From contig JAQUPZ010000002.1 in the NCBI GenBank assembly GCA_028716365.1, positions 637,005 through 701,004 on the forward strand: a DNA stretch of 64,000 bases, written 5' to 3'. The number at the start of each line of letters is the position of its first letter. Position 1 is the stretch's first letter. Below are positions 27,768 to 37,818 of the stretch, piece after piece. A program made the translations under genes and the position numbers. The stretch is from Kiritimatiellia bacterium (GTDB lineage: Bacteria; Verrucomicrobiota; Kiritimatiellia; UBA8416; YA12-FULL-48-11). Below the pieces are notes generated by a model, which was given only the letters and a program-made list of their open reading frames with translations, did not search any database and was not told the DNA's origin.

Positions 27768-29267
27768 TCACATCAATCTCCTCCCAAATTCTTCAATAGG
27801 TTCAAAGCAATCTATCAAACTGCATCCTGTATGATAGCCCGGATCTGCATCCGAGGTTGCTGGAATAGCATTAGATGGCTCTCCATTTATATCTATTGTC
27901 TGTATCGCAAAATAATGACACTGCGGCCTGATATAATATTTTACAAAACTGTTATGACATTTTCGCACAATATCGAGGCATTTATTTCTTTCGTTGTCCT
28001 TTTCCGAACAACAATAAGCCAACCATCCCGCCCTGATTGTCTCCGGCAACGGCCACCACGGCATATCGGTATTCACAGGTTTTCTCGTCTTGAGATCAAA
28101 GAGCTTACATATCCCTCCCCCCTTTTCAGAAAACCCATTTTCGAAATTTCTCAGCACAATGTTAACCAGTTTTTCCCGAATGCCGGAGACTTCAGACAAC
28201 TCGAAAGCGGACCGGCCAAATGCCGCTATTGCATTATTGATGAATTTCAGAGACAAGCCGACAAACTCCAGGCTGTGTCCCGAGTCACTAAGGATCATAT
28301 CATTCTGCCTATATGGTTCGTTTCTCTCATTTATGAACTCTACGAAATCGTATTCTGCGAGGTCCGGCCAGCGGTCATTAATATTTACGTAGTGGTCAAG
28401 AATATGATTTATCAACTGTTTGCCAAAACGAAGGCCTTCTTCCTGCTTTTCCTGTACGAGGGAACACGCCATTCCAATGGCTATCATTTTCGGGCCATGT
28501 GAATATCTGCCTTTTACAGGAACAACAGGGTTTTTCGGGTCAAGCGGAACCTGATCGGACTGGAACCTGTCTTCAAAGAGACTATTCAAAACATCAAGAC
28601 AATACTTTGACGTCTCACGAATCATTGACTCATTGCCGAGATACTGGGCGGCTGCATACATTCCTTTTGCGCCGAAAAGGTCACTGAAATTATAAGAACT
28701 GTCGGGGGAAAGATTGGCCGGTTCTCTTTTACCAGTATTGTTGATGGTAAATGTGTTACCATCCTTATCGAAGAAAAAGAAAAGATGACCACTGTTTTTG
28801 TTACGTATCTTTTGTAAATTGCCGAGAACGGACTCCAATATTATTCGCAGTTCGTTTTCCAAGTTCTGGACACGAGTTTCATCCGGCCAGTGTTTTTTCA
28901 TCCATCGGCAGTGACTGGCTATAGCTTCAAGAGCGCGCCCCTGTATCCAGCCATAGATGCTGTTTTTACCTTTGACGAGATCATCCGGATCAAAATCCTG
29001 CCCTGTGATTATATTTATCTTCGTATCGATCCATCCATAGCCGGGGTTTTGCTTAAAACGTCCGGCTATTGCCTGCATAACCAACAAGAGCATTTTTTTG
29101 TAACAACTCAAAAGACTGTCAGTCGCCCATTTCCCCGGGTCTATTTCAAGTATGCAGAGTGTGTCCAATTTCGATAATCCCCCAGAATGAATATCTTTCA
29201 AAATAACATCTCCAATTATCCACTGGAAGGTCGTATGATTGACTCCGAACAGGTCGGTTTTTCGCAT
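27768..29267 (-). CDS. (alpha/alpha)6-barrel, N-acylglucosamine 2-epimerase-like protein
   Basis: GKNSIYGWIQGRALEAIA, DSGHSLEFVGLSLKF, MPWWPLPETIRAGW, DADPGYHTGCSLIDCF; start uncertain because the ORF overlaps the next gene by 52 nt. Confidence 0.65.
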   Translation of the reverse strand: MRKTDLFGVNHTTFQWIIGDVILKDIHSGGLSKLDTLCILEIDPGKWATDSLLSCYKKMLLLVMQAIAGRFKQNPGYGWIDTKINIITGQDFDPDDLVKGKNSIYGWIQGRALEAIASHCRWMKKHWPDETRVQNLENELRIILESVLGNLQKIRNKNSGHLFFFFDKDGNTFTINNTGKREPANLSPDSSYNFSDLFGAKGMYAAAQYLGNESMIRETSKYCLDVLNSLFEDRFQSDQVPLDPKNPVVPVKGRYSHGPKMIAIGMACSLVQEKQEEGLRFGKQLINHILDHYVNINDRWPDLAEYDFVEFINERNEPYRQNDMILSDSGHSLEFVGLSLKFINNAIAAFGRSAFELSEVSGIREKLVNIVLRNFENGFSEKGGGICKLFDLKTRKPVNTDMPWWPLPETIRAGWLAYCCSEKDNERNKCLDIVRKCHNSFVKYYIRPQCHYFAIQTIDINGEPSNAIPATSDADPGYHTGCSLIDCFEPIEEFGRRLM

Positions 29268-29734
29268 TCGACAGTCTGTATTGATTGCACAAATGCCAGG
29301 GGATCATCAGGGGTAATTAAAATCTTAAAACATCTTGTTCTAACCAAAACGGCATCCTGCTGTCTTGCACTTGTAACATATGCACGAAATACACCGTATC
29401 GTTTGTTCCAAAAGATACCAGTGCCGGCAAACAGTCCGCCATTGCCAAAGAGTCTAAGCGTGAATGGAATTTTTTCAGTTATTCTTTCGCAGGTAGTGAC
29501 TGGTCCGAAAAACTTTTTCCCGACACGAAACAGCACCGTAAGTTGACCACCGGAGATATCATACGCTACCGGAGCGAAAAGATAACATAAAAACGAGATG
29601 ATTCCGACAAAAACACCGGCATAAATAAGATTCACGTCAAACATGGCACCGACGATGAATCCGACTGCCATCATAATAACGAGTGATGTTACGATTCTGA
29701 TAGACAGACTGGTCTTTGCAGTTTTGTAAATCAT
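29216..29734 (-). CDS. Small membrane protein with bacterial PH-domain-like C-terminus
   Basis: Start moved to ATG 29734 (MIYKTAKTSLSIR) preceded by GGGAGGGG; two TM segments; 'PVAYDISGGQLTVLFRVGKKFFGPVTTCERI'. Confidence 0.65.
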   Translation of the reverse strand: MIYKTAKTSLSIRIVTSLVIMMAVGFIVGAMFDVNLIYAGVFVGIISFLCYLFAPVAYDISGGQLTVLFRVGKKFFGPVTTCERITEKIPFTLRLFGNGGLFAGTGIFWNKRYGVFRAYVTSARQQDAVLVRTRCFKILITPDDPLAFVQSIQTVECEKPTCSESIIRPSSG

Positions 29735-29766
29735 TTCCCCTCCCACGAATATCACAAGTTTCGCGC

Positions 29767-31314
29767 TTACCGCCTGGGACGAGAGTGTCCGCCAGATCGC
29801 GGCCTGCGTCCACGTAACGCGTGACCGCCGTAGCGTGATTGGTCTCCCATGGATCCATGGCGTCGGAGTGCGGTTGTACTCCGGGGACCTTCCTTCGGTT
29901 CCGGCAAAATCAGCAGGCTTTCATCAGGATAAGTACATTTCAGCGTTTGCCCGATATATTCCTCTATCGAGGGCAACCTGAACGATTCATCTTCACAGGC
30001 AAATGTAATAGATGTGCCTGTTTCCCCTGCCCGGCCAGTACGCCCGATACGGTGCACATAATCTTCCGGGTCTTCGGGGATGTTAAAATTGATCACATGC
30101 GTGACACCTTCAATATGCAGGCCGCGACTCGCTACACCAGTCGCAACCAGCACAGGGATTTTACCGGAACGGAAATCATCCAGGGTACGCGTACGCACAT
30201 TCTGCGGAACCGCGCCGGATAACAATGCGCATTTCACGCCAAATCGGCGGAGTTCTTTCATCAGATGTTCTGTCTCATCACGGCGATTACCAAATACCAG
30301 CGCCCGTTCAGGATGTTCTTTCACCAGGATGTTGATGGTTATCGCGAATTTCTCTTCGCTGGTTACCAGGTAAACAATCTGGTTCACGGTATCCACGGCA
30401 ACCTGTTCTGGCTCGATATCCACTTTCACTGGACTCTTCTGCCACTTGGAGGCCAGTTTCATTACACTATCCGTCAGCGTTGCACTGAATAACATTGTCT
30501 GGCGGTCCTCTTTAGGCGGTGTGCTACGGATAATACTCGAAACGTCCGGAATGAACCCCATGTCCAGCATGCGATCGGCTTCGTCAATCACAAGTATCTC
30601 AACATGCCGCAGATCCAACACGCGGCTCCTCTGGAAATCCAAAAGACGACCGGGCGTGGCAACCACTACATCAACAGTCTGTTCACGCAGAATTGAACGC
30701 TGTTTTTCATATTCGGTACCACCATAAACGGTCAGGATTTTGAACGGACAGTATTTTGCCAGATCAACGGCATCCCGCCCGATCTGCAATGCGAGTTCAC
30801 GGGTTGGCGAAAGGATCAATGCACGGGGTGTACCGTTCCTTCGCCGTTGCGTAATCGGATGGCAGATAAAATGAGTGAATATTTCGATTAGAAAAGCCGC
30901 GGTTTTGCCTGTACCTGTCTGGGCACGACCTGCGGCATCCTTGCCTTCAAGAAGATGAGGCAGAATAGCTTCCTGGATAGGAGTACAATATTTGAAATCC
31001 AGGTCTGCGATGGCATGCATTATCTGATCAGGCAGCCTCAGGTCGTGAAAGCGTGTTTTTCCTTCAACCAACGGGACAACAAACATCTCCGGTGTCCAGG
31101 GAGGTCCGGCTGGTTCGCGCATATGCCGGATCTCATCCTGCCGATGCGGCTTCCTGACATGTGACGATCTGTCTTCATGTTCGTGATGGATCTTTCTATC
31201 AGCATGTTTTGCCTGTTCAACATTTCTTTTATGGTGTTTATGCGCAACAGGTTCCTGTACAACATGCGGCTTTCCGCTCAATTTACCCCAGATTTTTCGC
31301 AATAGTCGTTTCAC
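29767..31314 (-). CDS. DEAD-box RNA helicase
   Basis: AGRAQTGTGKTAAFL, PTRELALQIGRDA, VIDEADRMLDMGF, LFSATLT, HRIGRTGRAGETG; basic N- and C-terminal tails. Confidence 0.95.
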   Translation of the reverse strand: MKRLLRKIWGKLSGKPHVVQEPVAHKHHKRNVEQAKHADRKIHHEHEDRSSHVRKPHRQDEIRHMREPAGPPWTPEMFVVPLVEGKTRFHDLRLPDQIMHAIADLDFKYCTPIQEAILPHLLEGKDAAGRAQTGTGKTAAFLIEIFTHFICHPITQRRRNGTPRALILSPTRELALQIGRDAVDLAKYCPFKILTVYGGTEYEKQRSILREQTVDVVVATPGRLLDFQRSRVLDLRHVEILVIDEADRMLDMGFIPDVSSIIRSTPPKEDRQTMLFSATLTDSVMKLASKWQKSPVKVDIEPEQVAVDTVNQIVYLVTSEEKFAITINILVKEHPERALVFGNRRDETEHLMKELRRFGVKCALLSGAVPQNVRTRTLDDFRSGKIPVLVATGVASRGLHIEGVTHVINFNIPEDPEDYVHRIGRTGRAGETGTSITFACEDESFRLPSIEEYIGQTLKCTYPDESLLILPEPKEGPRSTTALRRHGSMGDQSRYGGHALRGRRPRSGGHSRPRR

Positions 31315-31443
31315 AATTAGACAACACGGTAGCGATGCAGGCGTTCTTAAACAAGTCTATTTTCGCTTTTCCAAATATTGTGGTCTATTGCTGACAAGTC
31401 CCACACATAAATGTACGATGCCGGAGAGTTGGAGGAATTACCA

Positions 31444-32418
31444 TTGAATGTTTCTGCAGATTTTGAACATCTTGTACCGGATATAATGCTGAACCTGGTT
31501 GAGCAGTCAACAGGTCTTAAAATGACCGGCCTGGCTACTCCATTACCAAGCTATATCAATCGCGTTTATGAAATCCAGACAATGGACGGTAACCGCTTAA
31601 TCGCAAAGTTTTACCGGCCGGGACGATGGTCACGCGAAGCGCTTCATGATGAACATGATTTCGTGGCAGACTGCGCGGCGGAAGAAATTCCTGTGATCGC
31701 GCCGATGAAACTGAACGGCGACCAGAGACTCCATGAGGCAGACGGAATCTATTTCACCATCTTTCCCAAACGTTATGGACGCCAGTTGGAGATCAATAAC
31801 GACACAGACTGGTTGAGGGTCGGGCGGTTACTTGGGCGGGTACACATGGTAGGTAGCCGACGTCAAGCTACAGCAAGGACAGATTTACATCCCAAGCAGT
31901 CCACCAAAGAGCATGTGCGTCATCTGCTTGACAACGGGTATGTAACCCCGCGATATACGGAAGAGTTCAAAAAAATAACGGACCTTATCCTCGATTTGAT
32001 TACCTGTTTATTCGAAGACATCGAATTTATACGAATCCATGGTGATTGCCATTGCGGTAACCTGCTTGATCGGCCTGGTGAAGGAATCATGATCATCGAT
32101 TTTGACGATATGATGGTGGGACCGCCAGTTCAGGATCTCTGGCTGTTACTGCCAGACCGGGCGGACAAATGCCGGCGTGAACTGGATTTACTTCTTCGCG
32201 GTTACGAACAGTTCAGGGAATTTGATGATCGTTCATTCCGCCTTATTGAACCTCTACGTGCCATGCGTATCATCTACTACCTTGCGTGGTGCAGCAGGCA
32301 GGTAAACGATTTTAAATTCCGTACGACTTATCCCGAATGGGGTAGTGACGCATTCTGGCAACGCGAAGTCACCGATTTGTCTCTCCAACTACAGGTGATC
32401 AAGGAACATATCAACTAG
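31444..32418 (+). CDS. srkA: SrkA/YihE-like serine/threonine protein kinase
   Basis: LPSYINRVYEIQTMDGNRLIAKFYRPGRWSREALHDEHDF; IRIHGDCHCGNLLDRPGEGIMIIDFDDMMVGPPVQDLWLLLP; TTG start at 31444 after GGAGG preferred over 31411. Confidence 0.88.
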   Translation: MNVSADFEHLVPDIMLNLVEQSTGLKMTGLATPLPSYINRVYEIQTMDGNRLIAKFYRPGRWSREALHDEHDFVADCAAEEIPVIAPMKLNGDQRLHEADGIYFTIFPKRYGRQLEINNDTDWLRVGRLLGRVHMVGSRRQATARTDLHPKQSTKEHVRHLLDNGYVTPRYTEEFKKITDLILDLITCLFEDIEFIRIHGDCHCGNLLDRPGEGIMIIDFDDMMVGPPVQDLWLLLPDRADKCRRELDLLLRGYEQFREFDDRSFRLIEPLRAMRIIYYLAWCSRQVNDFKFRTTYPEWGSDAFWQREVTDLSLQLQVIKEHIN

Positions 32419-32427
32419 GACCTTTCC

Positions 32428-32859
32428 ATGAAAACCTTCATTTTAAAATGGTTTATACAAATGGTTGCGGTGTGGGTGGCGGCAAATATTATTCCGGGCA
32501 TTGTTTACGACAACTGGCAGAGTCTGTTTGTTGCGGCGCTTGTCCTCGGTATTCTCAATTCGCTCGTAAAACCAGTCCTTCAAATCGTATCGATTCCCTT
32601 CATTATCATGACACTGGGACTTTTCCTGCTGGTAATCAATGCAATCCTGCTTCGTATGACAGCCTGGTTGGTAGATGGTTTCCACGTATCCGGATTCTGG
32701 CCTGCAATGGGTGGAAGTCTTGTAATAAGTATTGTAAGCATGTTCCTCGGTTACTCGAAAATAAAAAAGCGTATTGTAATTGACCGCGACCGTCCGGAGC
32801 CTCCATCTTTCACGCAATACGGACCACCACCGGGTAACGGACCGATAATTGATGTCTGA
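32428..32859 (+). CDS. Phage holin family 4-like membrane protein (DUF360-type)
   Basis: AANIIPGIVYDNWQSLFVAALVLGILNSLVKPVLQIVSIPFIIMTLGLFLLVINAILL. Confidence 0.85.
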   Translation: MKTFILKWFIQMVAVWVAANIIPGIVYDNWQSLFVAALVLGILNSLVKPVLQIVSIPFIIMTLGLFLLVINAILLRMTAWLVDGFHVSGFWPAMGGSLVISIVSMFLGYSKIKKRIVIDRDRPEPPSFTQYGPPPGNGPIIDV

Positions 32860-32871
32860 CATACATCCCGC

Positions 32872-33882
32872 TCAAATACCGGACACACTGATGTCCTTGG
32901 AGAGTTCTGGTGATTCAGTAAAAAATTGAGCAGTACGCTCTCGCACCGTTGCCATATCAGTCGAAGATTGAACCGCCTTGAAAAATTCATGGCCGAAGAC
33001 AAAGTTACGTGCAAAATAAGGGGCAATGATTTTGATTCTGATAAGAGCCTGCACAGGTGAAAAGTCCTCGGCAATGTAATTGCACAGGCGGTTCCACACT
33101 TCTTCATGATCAATAATAAGCCCGGGATTATGCCATCGGGCGAAAACCCAGGGACATGCCGCCGCCATCCGGCCAATCATTATTCCCGAAACCGGCGTAA
33201 ATGCTTCAGCATGATCGCGGAGGAAAACAAGTCCCGTAATATCGCCGTTAGCGATAACAGGCAGGCAGGTTTCAGCCGCAAGTTCGGCATAGAGCGCGTG
33301 GCGGGCAGAACGTTTGAACTTTTCCTCGTAAAAACGTGGATGGATGGTCAACGCGTCAATACCTTCACTTTCAAACAATTTTAAACGCTCATGAAGCCTG
33401 TTGCGCCAGTCCGGAATTTGCCGGCCAAGTCTGATTTTAACCGTAAGCGGACCGGCAAAACTTTTCCGCATGACCTGTATAATCCTGCGGAGACGGTCAA
33501 CATCATTGAAAAGATCGGCACCGCCACCCTGCTTGCGGACAGTATGTGCGTCGCAGGCAACGTTAAGATCGAGTCCATCCGGTTTCAACGGAGCCAGTCT
33601 ATCAATGATCTCCGGCAGGCGAACGGTATCCATTACCATGAGTTGATAAATCACCCTGCCCTCCCGCGGGCGGCGCTTGAGCCAGGGAGAATTTTTCGGA
33701 TTTTCATGGAGAATCATTTTGGCAGAAAGCATTTCGGTAAAAAGTGCGCCATAACCGCCAAAATCAGCTATAAGCCGGCGAAATGCACTGTGTGTAATTG
33801 CAGCCATTGGTGCACAAAAAAACGGCGGATCAAAAATGATCCCTTGTAAAATCAGACTTTTCAATTTTGATGGCTTATTCAT
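32872..33882 (-). CDS. dus: tRNA-dihydrouridine synthase
   Basis: PPFFCAPMAAITHSAFRRL, LFTEMLSAK, LDLNVACDAHTVRKQGGGADLF, LTVKIRLG, VIANGDITG, GIMIGRMAAACPWVF. Confidence 0.88.
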   Translation of the reverse strand: MNKPSKLKSLILQGIIFDPPFFCAPMAAITHSAFRRLIADFGGYGALFTEMLSAKMILHENPKNSPWLKRRPREGRVIYQLMVMDTVRLPEIIDRLAPLKPDGLDLNVACDAHTVRKQGGGADLFNDVDRLRRIIQVMRKSFAGPLTVKIRLGRQIPDWRNRLHERLKLFESEGIDALTIHPRFYEEKFKRSARHALYAELAAETCLPVIANGDITGLVFLRDHAEAFTPVSGIMIGRMAAACPWVFARWHNPGLIIDHEEVWNRLCNYIAEDFSPVQALIRIKIIAPYFARNFVFGHEFFKAVQSSTDMATVRERTAQFFTESPELSKDISVSGI

Positions 33883-34034
33883 AAAACCAGACTATCAGTT
33901 ATCAGTTCATGGTTGTTCATGTCCAGACAACTCGTTTACCATTGTATAACTGTCACAGGAACCGGAGACCACCACATCCGGTACACCGGAAAGGGAAGAC
34001 AACTTCTTTACGATTGCTAAAATCTCCATTCTCC

Positions 34035-36098
34035 ATGTACATTATGTGCATGAAGTCCATTTTTCATCCACAGTCCAGACTTTTTGATGATGCATATCTA
34101 AAACCTTTTCTCCCGATCATTCTGCAAAGGCAGGAATACGCACATAAAGTCACGCAACGCTTGACAAATAACAAAATCAACCTGGCGGATTTTTCTAGCG
34201 GTCATGAATTTTTCGGCCTGCACCGCCAGAAAAAAGGATGGATATTCAGAGAATGGGCGCCAAATGCCTCTTCTATCAGCATATTCGGTGCATTCTGCGG
34301 ATGGCGACCTTACGAAGGAGTTCCTCTTGAACGCAGCGAGAATGGAGTGTGGCAGGGCACCATACCGGAAGGAATACTGCATCATGGTGATCTATACCGG
34401 TTATATGTCCGATGGCCGGGCGGTGAAGGTGACCGTATTCCGGTATATGCACGCCGTGTGGTTCAGGACGATACAACCAAGATTTTCAACGCACAGGTCT
34501 GGGCCCCGGACAAACCTTATGTTTGGAAACATCGTGATCCAAAACGGCCCTCTCCCATAGCCACAATCTATGAGGCTCACGTCGGCATGGCACAGGAACG
34601 TGAGGGAATCGGGACATATGAAGAATTCAGACAAAACATTCTCCCCAGAATCATCGATGCCGGTTACAACACCATCCAACTCATGGCCTTGATGGAACAT
34701 CCTTATTACGGATCGTTCGGCTATCATGTTTCAAGCTTCTTTGCCGCATCATCACGTTTCGGCACGCCTGAAGAGTTAAAGGCTCTGATTGATGACGCAC
34801 ATGGTGCCGGAATTGCAGTAATAATGGACATGGTTCATTCCCATTCCGTCAGCAATGAAACAGAAGGACTGTCAAGATTCGACGGAACACCGTACCAGTA
34901 TTTTCATGAAGGGCCCCGTGGACATCATTCTGCCTGGGACTCTCGCTGTTTTGATTACAGTAAACCTGAAGTACTGCATTTTCTCCTGTCAAACTGCAGA
35001 TTCTGGCTCGATGAATACCATGTGGATGGAGCACGCTTTGACGGTGTTACCAGCATGTTATATTCTCACCATGGATTGGGGACAGTTTTTACTTCATATG
35101 ACCGGTATTTCGACTCATCGGTGGATTTAGATGCTTTGACATACCTTGTACTTGCCAATGAAGTAATCCACACAGTAAAGCCATCCGCCATCACCATCGC
35201 CGAAGATGTCAGCGGAATGCCCGGCCTGGCTGCTCCACGGGAGGATGGAGGTTGTGGATTTGATTACAGGCTCGCAATGGGAATCGCCGATTGCTGGTTC
35301 AAGCTGGCGGATAAAGTCCCCGATGAAAAGTGGAATATGGGAGAACTTTGGCATGAACTCACCAACCGTCGCGCAGATGAATGTACAATCAGTTATGTTG
35401 AGTGCCACGATCAATCAATAGTCGGCAGCAAGACAATGATTTTTGAACTGATTGATGCCGCAATGTACACCGACATGCGTGTATCGGACCAAAATGCATA
35501 TATTGACCGTGGCATTGCACTGCACAAGATGATGAGGCTGGCAACCCTTGCGGCCGCAGGCCATGGTTATCTGAATTTCATGGGTAATGAGTTTGGTCAT
35601 CCTGAATGGGTGGATTTTCCACGCGAGGGAAACGGCTGGTCATACAAATACGCGAAACGTCAGTGGCATCTGCGTGATGACCCGAACCTTAAGTATCATT
35701 TTATGGCCGATTTCGACCGGGCCATGCTTGAACTGGCCAGGAAATTTAAAATCGTCTTCAACGAAATTCCTCACCTGGTACATATTCATGAAGATGACAA
35801 GGTGCTGGTATTTGAACGTGACGGACTTCTGTTCCTTTTCAACTTCGATCCATCACGCTCATATACGGATTATGCCATCGATGCCCCGCCAGGTGAATAC
35901 ATCCTGATATTTGATACTGACGAATCAAGATTTGGAGGGCAGAATCGGATTGTCCCTGATCAGACCTATTTCACATGTCCGATAATGACCAAAAATTCTC
36001 CCAGACTCTGTATCAAATTGTATTTACCGTGCCGTTCCGGACTGGTACTGAAAAAACTTTCACGCAAGGGAACAACATCAAAGAGGAAAAGGACTTAG
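34035..36098 (+). CDS. glgB: 1,4-alpha-glucan branching enzyme, eukaryote-type (GH13_8-like)
   Basis: [105 protein letters not shown]-like; start uncertain (34035 or 34050). Confidence 0.93.
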   Translation: [687 protein letters not shown]

Positions 36099-36142
36099 CA
36101 CATCAGCTCACAGAGGTGTTTTAAGATTAATCAAATTCAGTA

Positions 36143-37090
36143 TCAACCTGATTTTTTCTTTTTATTCTTTATACCTTTTGAAGGATCAACAATATTCCCG
36201 CAGATTTCACACTCTACTTTTCTGGAAAGAGGATCCTTACCTAAAAGTAATCGAACCGCCGCACTGGCCGCAGCCATGCCAAATACAGATGTAACAAATA
36301 CTGCCGTGCCGTAGATCATGTGTCGTCTCCTGGTCATATAATGGTTTTTCCCGTTGTCCGGACAAAAACAATCAACTCCACAGATTATATCGCCATGATC
36401 CGTGACAGGAGGCATAACTGGTTCATCAGAAAAAACAGCAACAACACTGGCAAGCTGAGCATCGGTAATATCATATTTGCGACGAATATGTTTCCTGAGA
36501 GCACGTCCGAGCGGATCAGTATGTGTTTCCGCGAGCGGTACGATCCTGATTCGTGTCGGATCCATTTTAGCACCTGCGCCCAAGGTCGTAATGATCGGAA
36601 TATTACTTTCCACACAGGTAGCAACCAGATGCATCTTGGCCGTAACATTGTCAATGCAGTCAATCACTGCGTCCGGCCTGGGATCCATCAGTTTGGCGGA
36701 TGTATTCTTGTCATAGAACTCATTACATGCTCGAACTTCAACTTTTGGATTGATAATACGGACACGCTCCGCCATGAGGTTCGCCTTTGGCTTACCAATA
36801 TTATCAGGAAACGCATGCAGTTGCCGGTTTATATTAGTGACACATACATTGTCAAAATCCACCAGCGTCAGACACCCCACACCACTCCGGGCTAGTCCCT
36901 CGACAGCATAACTGCCTATCCCTCCAAGGCCAAAGATAGCCACATGACTGTGTTCCAATTTATGCATCGCCGGACTGCCAAACAATCGAATACAACGTTC
37001 AAATTTCCAATCCCTTTTAGAGACGCGCGAATGATCGCGGTCATTCGGATCAGTCTTCATTTGTTTCTTCATGGAACCAGATAATATCAA
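36143..37090 (-). CDS. tcdA: tRNA threonylcarbamoyladenosine dehydratase (E1-like/ThiF family)
   Basis: RLFGSPAMHKLEHSHVAIFGLGGIGSYAVEGLARSGVGCLTLVDFDNVCVTNINRQLHA; C-terminal Cys pairs. Confidence 0.9.
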   Translation of the reverse strand: MILSGSMKKQMKTDPNDRDHSRVSKRDWKFERCIRLFGSPAMHKLEHSHVAIFGLGGIGSYAVEGLARSGVGCLTLVDFDNVCVTNINRQLHAFPDNIGKPKANLMAERVRIINPKVEVRACNEFYDKNTSAKLMDPRPDAVIDCIDNVTAKMHLVATCVESNIPIITTLGAGAKMDPTRIRIVPLAETHTDPLGRALRKHIRRKYDITDAQLASVVAVFSDEPVMPPVTDHGDIICGVDCFCPDNGKNHYMTRRRHMIYGTAVFVTSVFGMAAASAAVRLLLGKDPLSRKVECEICGNIVDPSKGIKNKKKKSG

Positions 37091-37148
37091 CGTTTACGCC
37101 GACTTCAAGCTATGGGTAATTACATCTTTTTTATAAATCCATAAAAAA

Positions 37149-37173
37149 GTCCCCACACCAAAGGTATGGGGAC
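37149..37173 (-). terminator. Rho-independent terminator for the EF-hand gene
   Basis: Plus strand AAAAAA-gtccccacacc-aaa-ggtatggggac; on the minus strand an ~11-bp stem followed by a T-tract (37143-37148). Confidence 0.8.
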
Positions 37174-37242
37174 CTTTCAAAACTCACGGCTTAGTCCAAG
37201 AACTCTTATTTCAGAGTTATTGGTATTGCTACAGGCTGACCA

Positions 37243-37656
37243 CTATTTTTTTTCGCCTCTATGTTCCTTCATCCATTTCTTCATTTCAGTTTTTTCTTCG
37301 TCTGAAAGTTTGCCATCTTTGTCCGTGTCGAACTTTTCCAACATCTTCTTTTTATTTTCTTCCATTTTCTTGTCGCGGGCTGCCTTTTCCTCATCTGAAA
37401 GTTTGCCATCGCCATCCTTATCAAACTCGGCGAGCATCTTCTTTTCCCTTTCTGCCTTCTTCGCCTCCATTGCCGCTTTGGCTGCAGCCTTTTCCTCATC
37501 ATTCAGTTTGCCATCTCCATCCTTATCAAACTTCTTAAGGATTTCTTCACTTATTTTACCTTTTCCATGTCCACCTTTACCATCTTGAGCAAACAAACAA
37601 CGCGCCGACCCCAATACCAGACATACTGCCATTACTGCTACGATCACTACTCTCAT
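37243..37656 (-). CDS. Secreted EF-hand (Dx[DN]xDG) calcium-binding protein
   Basis: Start moved to ATG 37656 (MRVVIVAVMAVCLVLGSARC) after AGGAGGT; three loops FDKDGDGKLNDEE / FDKDGDGKLSDEE / FDTDKDGKLSDEE. Confidence 0.88.
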   Translation of the reverse strand: MRVVIVAVMAVCLVLGSARCLFAQDGKGGHGKGKISEEILKKFDKDGDGKLNDEEKAAAKAAMEAKKAEREKKMLAEFDKDGDGKLSDEEKAARDKKMEENKKKMLEKFDTDKDGKLSDEEKTEMKKWMKEHRGEKK

Positions 37657-37818
37657 TACTACCTCCTTCTTTTGAATTTTTCTGCCATTAACAAAAGTTT
37701 CGACATACACTTTTACAAACGCAGGAGAAAGATATTTTATTGTAAATTTAGTAAGGATTTTTTAAGGATAGCCGTTATGTACGGCCAATAAAGCTGACAA
37801 AGGTCATCAATCAACCTT

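Noticed and set aside
27579-28502. 307-aa plus-strand ORF
   Set aside because: Runs through the long palindrome and antisense to the AGE-like gene; composition not protein-like.
37149-37173. Perfect hairpin as possible novel element
   Set aside because: Stem plus T-tract on the minus strand just after the EF-hand gene: ordinary intrinsic terminator.
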